A DNA stretch of 7,268 bases, from contig JAQVVK010000107.1 of NCBI GenBank assembly GCA_028698975.1, positions 1 to 7,268 of the forward strand, written 5' to 3'. This stretch comes from Victivallaceae bacterium. Lineage in GTDB: Bacteria; Verrucomicrobiota; Lentisphaeria; Victivallales; Victivallaceae. The notes under the pieces were generated by a model that saw nothing but the letters and a program-made list of their open reading frames with translations, had not been told where the DNA came from and searched no databases. Made by a program: the position numbers and the translations under genes. Shown here one piece after another: positions 1 to 4,922 of the stretch (positions are counted from its first letter, which is position 1; every line of letters begins with the position of its first letter).

Positions 1-1
1 G

Positions 2-88
2 CGCAAATTCCTCGATATCGTGTATAGAACATTAAAAAACAATTGGATGTTTGAGGACTTTACTCAATTCAAACTCGTAAAAAATTGA
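2..88 (+). CDS. 3' end of an upstream gene, possibly an IS110-type transposase (partial)
   Basis: One plus-strand frame is open from the left edge to a TGA at 86-88, giving 28 residues that begin RKFLDIVYRTLKNNW and end QFKLVKN. The composition looks protein-like (alternating hydrophobic, aromatic and basic residues), and the other frame checked at the left edge stops at 25-27. From memory the segment resembles the C-terminus of IS110/IS116/IS902 transposases, which often end with a 'LKNNWxFEDF' type sequence; that is recognition, not a search result. The start and catalytic domains lie outside the window. If the call is right, an insertion sequence ends just upstream of the nitroreductase gene. 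It could equally be the end of an unrelated gene or a chance open frame, since 28 codons is short. Confidence 0.4.
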   Translation, partial: RKFLDIVYRTLKNNWMFEDFTQFKLVKN

Positions 89-94
89 GTTTTT
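62..94 (+). terminator. AT-rich hairpin plus T run, possible terminator of the upstream gene
   Basis: ACTCAATT at 62-69 is perfectly repeated in inverse as AATTGAGT at 83-90, with a 13-nt loop, and is followed directly by a run of five T (90-94). This is the layout of an intrinsic terminator, and it overlaps the stop codon of the upstream frame (86-88). The stem has only three G/C pairs, so it would be weak. It could instead be an attenuator or a structure near an insertion-sequence end. Confidence 0.35.
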
Positions 95-121
95 CTCGGC
101 ATCGAAGTGGAAATTTATCAT

Positions 122-127
122 AGGAGG
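122..127 (+). promoter_or_regulatory. Shine-Dalgarno site of the nitroreductase gene
   Basis: AGGAGG at 122-127 is a full-consensus ribosome binding site ending 5 nt before the ATG at 133. It fixes the start of the nitroreductase. No convincing -35/-10 pair was found between the upstream stop and this site, so the promoter may lie further upstream. Confidence 0.75.
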
Positions 128-132
128 ATGTT

Positions 133-831
133 ATGAAGATTGCCGAGATCATTCGCACATTTCAGTTTCGCCACGCCTGCAAGGAATTTGACGAAACCCG
201 AAAAATTTCCGAGGAAAACTTCGCCTGTATTCTGGAAGCGGGCCGGTTGTCGCCAAGCTCGTTCGGCTTCGAACCGTGGCATTTCGTGGTGGTGCAGGAC
301 ACCAAACTGCGCGAAGAACTTGTCCCCGTGTTCTGGGGCGGCACGCGGCAGTTTCCGACCGCAAGCCATCTGGTGCTGACGCTGGCGCGCAAGGGTTGGT
401 TCATGCGTTACGACCGCCCCTATCTGGAACACATCATGCGCGACGTCGAGCAACTGCCGCCGGACGTGCTCGAACAGCGCAAAGTTTTTGTGAAGCATTT
501 TCAGGAGCACGATTTTGAACTGCTCGGTTCGGAGCGCGCCATGACCGATTGGTCTATTCATCAGACCTACATCGCGCTGGCCAATATGATGACCGTCGCA
601 GCCATGCTCGGCATAGACAGCTGCCCGATGGAGGGATTTTACCGCCGTGAGATCGACCGCGAGCTGGCCGAAAAAATCAATATGGACCCGCAAAAATACA
701 CCTTGGCTTACGCGGTAGCCTTCGGTTATCGCAAAAAAGAACCGCGCCCCAAGACCCGCCAGCAACTTTCCGACATCGTGACCTGGATCAGTTCGGCAGA
801 CGATGCACACAACAACAACGATCTGTCTTGA
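133..831 (+). CDS. NfsB-like FMN-dependent NAD(P)H nitroreductase
   Basis: A cytoplasmic flavoprotein of the nitroreductase superfamily, 232 residues against about 217 for E. coli NfsB. These enzymes use FMN and NAD(P)H for two-electron reduction of nitroaromatics, quinones or related electrophiles. Visible family marks: R13 and K17 near the N-terminus match the NfsB FMN-contact Arg/Lys (R10, K14); SPSSFGFEPWHF at 40-51 matches the NfsB SPSSxxxQPWHF segment; GIDSCPMEGF at 160-169 gives the E167-G168 flavin-loop pair; PKTR at 206-209 supplies the C-terminal Lys and Arg that bind the FMN phosphate in NfsB. NfsB S12 is Ala15 here. The start is set by AGGAGG 5 nt upstream. The next gene begins 12 bp downstream, so the two are probably cotranscribed. 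The fold and cofactor are secure; the true substrate is not known. Confidence 0.93.
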   Translation: MKIAEIIRTFQFRHACKEFDETRKISEENFACILEAGRLSPSSFGFEPWHFVVVQDTKLREELVPVFWGGTRQFPTASHLVLTLARKGWFMRYDRPYLEHIMRDVEQLPPDVLEQRKVFVKHFQEHDFELLGSERAMTDWSIHQTYIALANMMTVAAMLGIDSCPMEGFYRREIDRELAEKINMDPQKYTLAYAVAFGYRKKEPRPKTRQQLSDIVTWISSADDAHNNNDLS

Positions 832-843
832 CGGGGGATAACC

Positions 844-1200
844 ATGAATTACCAAAATGCCGCAATGCCAACCGGAGCCGAGTTCTCCGCTGCCACCCCG
901 CTCTTCAACGGGCAAACCGTACCGGAGCCAATACTAAATAAGCATCTGGCTCCACGCGGCAAAACCGGCCTGCTGGTAGTGGAGTCGGGGGCTTTGCAAT
1001 TTGTCTGGCTTGACACCGGCGAAACCTTGGACGCCGCGCCCGGCCACCCGGTGGTGATTTGGCCAGAGCGTTTTCACCGGGTGAAGCTGACCGGGCCGGT
1101 GACGTTTCACATCGAGTTCTATCAGACGGGCGATGTTGCGGAGTCCGGCGCAGACCAGAAGGCGGCAAGGCCGGGCGAGAAATTCATCAATTCAAAATAA
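844..1200 (+). CDS. YeaR/TehB-like DUF1971 small cupin protein
   Basis: 118 residues, the size of E. coli YeaR. It matches the DUF1971 (TehB/YeaR-like) family in order: FNGQTVPEPILNKH near the N-terminus (YeaR has FWNKQTAPAGIFERH), a beta-rich middle (TGLLVVESGALQFVWL), then VIWPERFHRV with H78 (YeaR: VFPPEKWHNI) and FHIEFYQT (YeaR: FNIDFFVA). The fold is a small beta-sandwich or cupin-like domain. The biochemical role is unknown in the family: E. coli yeaR is induced by nitrate, nitrite and NO, and the same domain occurs in some TehB tellurite-resistance proteins. A G-rich ribosome site (833-837) precedes the ATG. The 12-bp spacing after the nitroreductase suggests one operon and a shared stress role (inference). 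The C-terminal tail of about 20 residues is polar and probably disordered. Confidence 0.82.
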   Translation: MNYQNAAMPTGAEFSAATPLFNGQTVPEPILNKHLAPRGKTGLLVVESGALQFVWLDTGETLDAAPGHPVVIWPERFHRVKLTGPVTFHIEFYQTGDVAESGADQKAARPGEKFINSK

Positions 1201-1208
1201 GCGGCTCG

Positions 1209-1255
1209 GGCGGCCGGAGAGAACGGCTTGCGGCAGCAACACAAGTCGTGCCGCC
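1209..1255. terminator. GC-rich hairpin in the convergent gap, possible bidirectional terminator
   Basis: The 57-bp gap between the converging YeaR-like gene and the minus-strand operon can fold. GGCGGC at 1209-1214 pairs with GCCGCC at 1250-1255, and inside it ACGGCTTG at 1223-1230 pairs with CAAGTCGT at 1242-1249 (one G-T wobble). The right arm is continuous and the left arm has an 8-nt bulge. T-rich but imperfect stretches follow in both directions (GGTTATTT on plus; TTATTTT on minus). There is no clean U tract, so efficiency is doubtful. Confidence 0.35.
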
Positions 1256-1257
1256 GG

Positions 1258-1920
1258 TTATTTCATGCGAAAAACGCCGCCGTCGTCGTTGAAGGCGCAC
1301 CACAATATCCGCCCGGTCGAACTGTTTATGAAAAGGTCACCGCGGCCGTCGATTCCGGGCGCGCCCTCATTGCCCAAGGCTTTCCAGCCGCTTAATGTGA
1401 GTCGATCGGCCAGTTCACGCAGTTCGTCGGCGGCGGCACAGCCGGGCAGACGAAAAGAACCGTAAACCACTCCGTTCGCAAATTCGATCACCTTTACCGG
1501 CTCGGCTCCAAACGGCAAAGCCGGAAGCACTCCCGGCCAAACCGGGCGCGCCGACGAGAAATTTTCGGGGGTGGAAATTCGAAACACCACCGTCGAACGG
1601 GCCGACGGGCCGCCGACCAGCAACAGTCTTTCCGTCCAGCCGCCGACCGGCGGCAAAACCACCCGTGCGGTGTCACCAAACGTATCGACCCGGCCGCCGC
1701 GCCGCGCTCCGGCCAGAAGTTCAGCCCACGGCAGATCGTATCGGGCGACTTCCAGCCGCATGGCAACGCCGTTCACGGTCATACTTTGCTCAAACAGCAC
1801 CAGTCCGCCGGAACGGTCTCCGCCAAAGAATCCTCCGGTCGGGCGCAAGAGATAGACTTCACCCGCAAGCTGGCAGGTCATGAGTGCCGTCACCGCAATA
1901 GAAAGAAGCCGTAACTTCAT
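1258..1920 (-). CDS. Exported protein of unknown function
   Basis: 220 residues; not recognised. The chosen ATG (1918-1920) gives a classic Sec signal peptide: MKLRLL, a hydrophobic core, then a likely cleavage near QLAG|EVY (about residue 20). The frame stays open upstream to 2055 but would then overlap djlA, and a GGAG lies 8 nt before the chosen ATG. C16 lies in the signal but its context (LMTC) is a poor lipobox, so a soluble periplasmic or secreted protein is more likely than a lipoprotein. The mature part is Gly-rich with predicted beta segments, a Trp-containing middle (PVWPGVLPALPFG) and a C-terminal end with GDLFINSSTGRILW. It is the last gene of the minus-strand unit, 46 bp after djlA, so it is probably cotranscribed. 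No function is proposed. Confidence 0.75.
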   Translation of the reverse strand: MKLRLLSIAVTALMTCQLAGEVYLLRPTGGFFGGDRSGGLVLFEQSMTVNGVAMRLEVARYDLPWAELLAGARRGGRVDTFGDTARVVLPPVGGWTERLLLVGGPSARSTVVFRISTPENFSSARPVWPGVLPALPFGAEPVKVIEFANGVVYGSFRLPGCAAADELRELADRLTLSGWKALGNEGAPGIDGRGDLFINSSTGRILWCAFNDDGGVFRMK

Positions 1921-1966
1921 ATTTGCGTCTCCGCCCCGAAGTGATCGCAAGCGCGGGTCGCCGCCC

Positions 1967-2743
1967 TCATTTTGCCATCCCCCTCGCCCGACGCACGGTG
2001 TCGTAGGCCAGATTGATGCGCTGCATCTCTTTTTCGCCAAAGCTGACCAATTCATCGGGCAGACCTTTGGAACGCAGCCGGTCGGGGTGAAAATCGCGGC
2101 TTTTACGCCGGTAGGCGGTCTTTACTTCGCTGTCCGAGGCGGCCTCGGTACAACCGAGTATATCGTAGCAGACGTCGAGCGACTCCGCCGCCCGGTCGTG
2201 AGCCGACGCCGGACCGTATCCGAAGAAGGTGTCGACATAACCGTTCAGCGAAAAGACCTGTTCGGCGTAAAGCAATATTTCACGTTCTCCGGGGTGAATG
2301 ACCCCATCCGCCTGAGCAAGCTCGCACAACACGCCGAGAAAACGCTGTTTGAATTCGCGGTCGTCGCCGCAAAACACGTTCATCTGGTCGATATACGACG
2401 CATAAGGTTCACCGTCGTCAAGGGCGGTTTCAAATATCCGGTTGACAAATTCGCGCTGTTCCGGCCGGAAGTTGTGGTCGATGAAACTTCTGACCACATC
2501 GACTTCGGAGCGGCAAAGTTCGCCGTCGGCGATCGCAAGTTTGGCCAGCGTCGAAAACAATGCAACAATAAACACCGCCTGCTTTTCCCCGATGGCCGGA
2601 GCGTCTCCTTCGCCGTCGGCGGCGTTGTTTTTGGTCGCGTCACTGGTGGCAAGGTGGCCGATCGCCGCGCCCACCAGTGCTCCCAACGGTCCGCCCAGCA
2701 GTGCGCCGAGCGCGCCCCCGGTCAATACCCCGGTCCAACTCAT
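1967..2743 (-). CDS. djlA: DjlA-like membrane-anchored J-domain co-chaperone with TerB domain
   Basis: 258 residues, close to E. coli DjlA (271), with the same three-part plan. Residues 1-31 form a Gly-rich membrane segment with GxxxG spacing (GALGALLGGPLGALVG), as in the dimerising DjlA anchor. About 55-170 is a TerB-like helical domain with two acidic repeats (ADGEL; ADGVIHPGERE, close to DjlA ADGSLHPNERA). About 190-256 is a C-terminal J domain starting CYDILG with HPD at 219-221, followed by KGLP as in DjlA. The protein would sit in the inner membrane with the J domain in the cytoplasm, stimulating DnaK ATPase. The ATG at 2741-2743 is preceded by AGGAG, which lies inside the end of the dciA-like gene; the genes are 4 bp apart, suggesting translational coupling. 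The family call is strong; the client is unknown. Confidence 0.9.
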   Translation of the reverse strand: MSWTGVLTGGALGALLGGPLGALVGAAIGHLATSDATKNNAADGEGDAPAIGEKQAVFIVALFSTLAKLAIADGELCRSEVDVVRSFIDHNFRPEQREFVNRIFETALDDGEPYASYIDQMNVFCGDDREFKQRFLGVLCELAQADGVIHPGEREILLYAEQVFSLNGYVDTFFGYGPASAHDRAAESLDVCYDILGCTEAASDSEVKTAYRRKSRDFHPDRLRSKGLPDELVSFGEKEMQRINLAYDTVRRARGMAK

Positions 2744-2747
2744 AAAT

Positions 2748-3218
2748 TCATCTCCTGCCCCGTCCGGACGGGACTAATTTGATTTCCGTACAAACCCGGC
2801 CGCCCTTGACACAGGAGCGGACACGGTCAAGAATAAGGTCGGTCGAACCGGCCAATTCACGAATTATCAGGGGATGACGCACTTCGAGCAGCAACGTGCC
2901 GCCGTCCAACCCGGCCGGCGTCGCCAGCCGGGCGAACTGCGCTCCGGCAATACTGAGCCAGTGGGTGGAAATCTCAAGCCAGACGGCAGTCTGGCCGCCC
3001 ATCGCCTCGGCACACTGGTTTTCAATTAGTTCGGCAACCGAAACCGCCTTGGCGGTATGAGCGGAGATTTCGGTATTGGCGTATTCTTTGCCATACCAGT
3101 CTTTGAGCATAGCATAACGTTCGCCGCGTTTGCGCAGCGACAGCCCGCCACGCCGCGCTTTGGGAGGCGCGTACAATGGAGGTTTGGCGGATTCGGCGTT
3201 TTCTTCTTCCGGCGTCAA
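2748..3218 (-). CDS. dciA: DciA-like (DUF721) predicted replicative helicase loader
   Basis: 156 residues. Residues about 59-150 fit the DUF721/DciA domain: a helix (AVSVAELIENQCAEAMG), then W87xxIAG92 with AQFARLATP, then a strand with DGGTLLLEV and a HPLIIRELAGSTD helix matching the usual 'dGtLtV.v.s..w..eL' pattern, and a final beta strand (CTEIKLVP). DciA proteins load DnaB helicase in the many bacteria that lack DnaC or DnaI; this role is known for the family and inferred here. The N-terminal 58 residues are polar and basic and look disordered apart from a Trp/Tyr patch (LKDWYGKEY). The start is TTG, not ATG: AGGAG at 3228-3232 lies 9 nt upstream, and the first internal ATG (codon 37) would remove most of the leader. 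It sits 26 bp after the small exported gene and 4 bp before djlA. Confidence 0.8.
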   Translation of the reverse strand: MTPEEENAESAKPPLYAPPKARRGGLSLRKRGERYAMLKDWYGKEYANTEISAHTAKAVSVAELIENQCAEAMGGQTAVWLEISTHWLSIAGAQFARLATPAGLDGGTLLLEVRHPLIIRELAGSTDLILDRVRSCVKGGRVCTEIKLVPSGRGRR

Positions 3219-3227
3219 GGCACAATA

Positions 3228-3232
3228 CTCCT
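3228..3232 (-). promoter_or_regulatory. Ribosome binding site that sets the TTG start of the dciA-like gene
   Basis: On the minus strand AGGAG (complement of CTCCT at 3228-3232) stands 9 nt before a TTG at 3216-3218. No in-frame ATG occurs before codon 37. A TTG at 3223-3225 is closer but is in another frame, which codes no recognisable product. This supports the rare start codon. Confidence 0.55.
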
Positions 3233-3244
3233 ATACAAGCCGTT

Positions 3245-3619
3245 CTATATGTTCAACTCAATACCGATCATATAGACCGGCAGCAGCAGCGAGTGAAAAA
3301 CCAGTTTGCCGGGGGCAATGCACCCCTTGATAACGTTGCGCAATCCGGGGCGGAAGCCATTCCACGGCCAACCGAAAGACATCTGGCAAATCCCCATCGG
3401 GAAATAGAAGAACTCCAAGACGTCCTTGCCCATCTTGAGCATACATTTGCCCGAGTTGAGCAACCCGCGGATAATATACGGGCTGGCGACCTTTGCCACC
3501 CTCATCGCCACCGGGGCGAGAATTGCAATGGTCACCGGGTCGAAAGCCTCCGCTTTAGGCGACGGCCAAACGACCGCCACCACCAAAGCCAGCATCAATA
3601 TTTTAATCGATCTTATCAT
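3245..3619 (-). CDS. Small exported or membrane-associated protein of unknown function
   Basis: 124 residues; family not recognised. It has a clear Sec signal peptide: MIRSIK basic start, hydrophobic core, and cleavage expected after A25 (AEA|FDP). The mature part is rich in hydrophobic residues without an obvious long membrane helix. It has an amphipathic run (VTIAILAPVAMRVAKVASPY), an aromatic patch (EFFYFPMG, FGWPWNGF), three cysteines (C59, C78, C100) and a hydrophobic C-terminal tail (LVFHSLLLPVYMIGIEL). It is the first gene of the minus-strand unit and starts at a promoter whose predicted transcription start nearly coincides with its ATG. The only purine-rich ribosome site (GGAG) is 15 nt upstream, within the promoter spacer, so it would not be in the mRNA. 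Gene 26 bp before dciA. No function is proposed. Confidence 0.72.
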   Translation of the reverse strand: MIRSIKILMLALVVAVVWPSPKAEAFDPVTIAILAPVAMRVAKVASPYIIRGLLNSGKCMLKMGKDVLEFFYFPMGICQMSFGWPWNGFRPGLRNVIKGCIAPGKLVFHSLLLPVYMIGIELNI

Positions 3620-3627
3620 AAGAGAAG

Positions 3628-3656
3628 AATATAACTCCGAAATACACGTTTGTCAA
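3628..3656 (-). promoter_or_regulatory. Sigma70-type promoter of the minus-strand four-gene unit
   Basis: Read on the minus strand, TTGACA (complement of 3651-3656) is a perfect -35 box, followed by exactly 17 nt and TATATT (complement of 3628-3633) as the -10 box. Transcription should start about 6-8 nt after the -10 box, that is at about 3619-3621, which is the ATG of the first gene or 1-2 nt before it. Confidence 0.75.
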
Positions 3657-3730
3657 GAGACAAAAAAAGATTTCGCTTATGCATACCGGCCAACAATCAA
3701 AACAATTCAGGAAAGCTGTTTAATTCGGAT

Positions 3731-3758
3731 TTGCAAAACAAAAATAATGTAGTATATT
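3731..3758 (+). promoter_or_regulatory. Probable promoter of the RND efflux operon
   Basis: TTGCAA at 3731-3736 (four of six matches to TTGACA) is followed by 16 nt and TATATT at 3753-3758. The predicted start of transcription is about 3765, giving a leader of some 40 nt that includes GGAG at 3791-3794, 10 nt before the ATG at 3805. A second, weaker -10-like site (CATAAT, 3768-3773) lies just downstream. Confidence 0.5.
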
Positions 3759-3761
3759 ACA
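3748..3761. promoter_or_regulatory. Near-perfect dyad over the efflux -10 box, candidate operator
   Basis: TGTAGTA at 3748-3754 and TATTACA at 3755-3761 are inverse copies with one mismatch per half (6 of 7). The dyad covers the whole proposed -10 box of the efflux operon, where a bound repressor would block RNA polymerase. RND pump operons are commonly repressed by TetR- or MarR-type proteins at such sites. No regulator gene is present beside it in this window, so the binding protein is unknown. Confidence 0.35.
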
Positions 3762-3804
3762 ACTATGCATAATTATTTGCAGAAACATTTGGAGAACTTA
3801 AGAT

Positions 3805-4911
3805 ATGAATAATTTCCTTTGCAGATTGGCACCCGTTTCGCTGGCCGTGGCGTTATATCCTGCGTTGCTCGCCGGAGCACCCAAAGCCGGGCCGGCCCCG
3901 GAATATGTCGTCACCGCACAGGCGCAGCTTATACCCGAGACGGTGCCGCACAAGTATATAGGCCACATCGAGGCCCTCAACGAAGTCGATCTCAGGGCCC
4001 GGGTAGCCGGTAATATTACCGCGTTCAATTTCACGGAGGGGGATTTCGTCAAAGCGGGCGAACTTCTTTTCACCATCGAAGACACATCGTATTCCGCCAA
4101 GGTCAAGGCGGCCAAGGCCACCTGCGAACAATACGAGGCCGCGTTAAAGTATGATTACGCCGATTTCGAGCGTCAGAAGTCGCTGGTCGGCACCAATGCC
4201 GTCGCCAAGAGCGTATACGAGCAGGCCGAATCCACCTGGCGGGTCACCACCGCCAAGCTGGAATACGCCAAAGCCTGCCTGATCGAACTCGAAGACGATC
4301 TCAATCATACCAAAATATACGCGCCGATTTCCGGCCGCATCGGCCGAGCGACCTATTCCTGCGGCAACTATGTACAGCTTACCAGCGACAAACTCGCTAC
4401 GATAGTGCAGCAGGACCCGATCCAGGTTTCGTTTGCCATCAGTGAAAACGACTATTACAAGCTGTTTGGCAACTTCGACGATGTCAAGAAAAACGCGACG
4501 GTTTCCATTGAGCTTGGCGACGGCTCGGTTTACCCGGTCCAAGGTCATGTCGCCATGATCGACAACAAGGTCAACTCGACCACCGGCACGCTGCGTATTT
4601 GGGCGAACTTCGCCAATCCGGAATGCCGCCTGATCCCGGGCGGCCTGGTCAAGGTGGAGCTGGCCAACACCGCCAGCCGCAAACTTCCGGCGGTCAAACT
4701 TTCGGCGGTGCTCACCGACGGAAAAAATAATTACGTTTATGTGCTCGACGACAAAAACACGGTTTCACGGCGCAATGTGGAGCTGGGCGGGGTGGCCGGC
4801 AGTTACCAGATCATAACCAGCGGCATAAAAGACGGCGAAACGGTGATCGTTGACGGCACACACAAGGCGCGACCGGGCGCGACCGTCATACCGGTGCCGG
4901 AAGAGAAATAA
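3805..4911 (+). CDS. RND efflux periplasmic adaptor subunit (AcrA/MexA-like)
   Basis: 368 residues, a normal to slightly short length for AcrA-type membrane fusion proteins, which bridge the RND permease and an outer-membrane channel. Order of parts: a signal peptide with likely cleavage after A25 (LLAGA|PKAG); first lipoyl half at about 60-93 with ARVAGNITAF and EGDFVKAGELLFTIED; an alpha-hairpin at about 100-168 (helices with KAAKATCEQYEAALKYDYA and LEYAKACLIELEDDL); second lipoyl half starting TKIYAPISGRIG at 169-180; a beta-barrel at about 205-285 (DPIQVSFAISENDYY, GTLRIWANFANP, IPGGLVKVEL); and a membrane-proximal domain at about 290-362 (YVYVLDDKNTVSRRNVELG, GIKDGETVIVDG). Unlike AcrA it has no lipobox Cys at the cleavage site (C6 is in the basic region), so it is probably not lipid-anchored. 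Ribosome site GGAG at 3791-3794. The permease starts 11 bp downstream. Confidence 0.93.
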   Translation: MNNFLCRLAPVSLAVALYPALLAGAPKAGPAPEYVVTAQAQLIPETVPHKYIGHIEALNEVDLRARVAGNITAFNFTEGDFVKAGELLFTIEDTSYSAKVKAAKATCEQYEAALKYDYADFERQKSLVGTNAVAKSVYEQAESTWRVTTAKLEYAKACLIELEDDLNHTKIYAPISGRIGRATYSCGNYVQLTSDKLATIVQQDPIQVSFAISENDYYKLFGNFDDVKKNATVSIELGDGSVYPVQGHVAMIDNKVNSTTGTLRIWANFANPECRLIPGGLVKVELANTASRKLPAVKLSAVLTDGKNNYVYVLDDKNTVSRRNVELGGVAGSYQIITSGIKDGETVIVDGTHKARPGATVIPVPEEK

Positions 4912-4922
4912 GGAGCCGGGCC

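Larger units (their letters stand above)
3678..3771. repeat. Two identical 8-bp palindromes (TATGCATA) in the divergent intergenic region
   Basis: TATGCATA is a perfect palindrome and occurs at 3678-3685 and again at 3764-3771, with starts 86 bp apart. The first lies 22 bp upstream of the -35 box of the minus-strand promoter. The second lies 5 bp after the proposed -10 of the efflux promoter, about where transcription should start. The positions would suit binding by a dimeric regulator, but 8 bp is short for an operator and flanking bases do not match between copies. Confidence 0.35.

Noticed and set aside
43..79. Possible promoter for the nitroreductase (TTGGAT or TTGAGG with weak downstream boxes)
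   Set aside because: No -10 box of reasonable quality at a 16-18 nt spacing; the region also overlaps the end of the upstream frame.
118..915. Minus-strand open frame of 265 codons opposite the nitroreductase
   Set aside because: Overlaps a well-supported gene for its whole length; the translation has no recognisable motif.
1921..2055. Longer form of the last minus-strand gene, starting at 2055
   Set aside because: It would overlap djlA by 89 bp and add 45 residues ahead of a clean signal peptide; the ATG at 1920 has its own ribosome site.
1880..2782. Plus-strand open frame of 300 codons opposite djlA
   Set aside because: Antisense shadow of a gene with clear TerB and J domains; it also runs across the djlA-dciA junction.
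3426..3752. Plus-strand open frame of 108 codons across the divergent intergenic region
   Set aside because: Opposes the small exported gene and its promoter; no ribosome site or domain, low-complexity N-terminal part.
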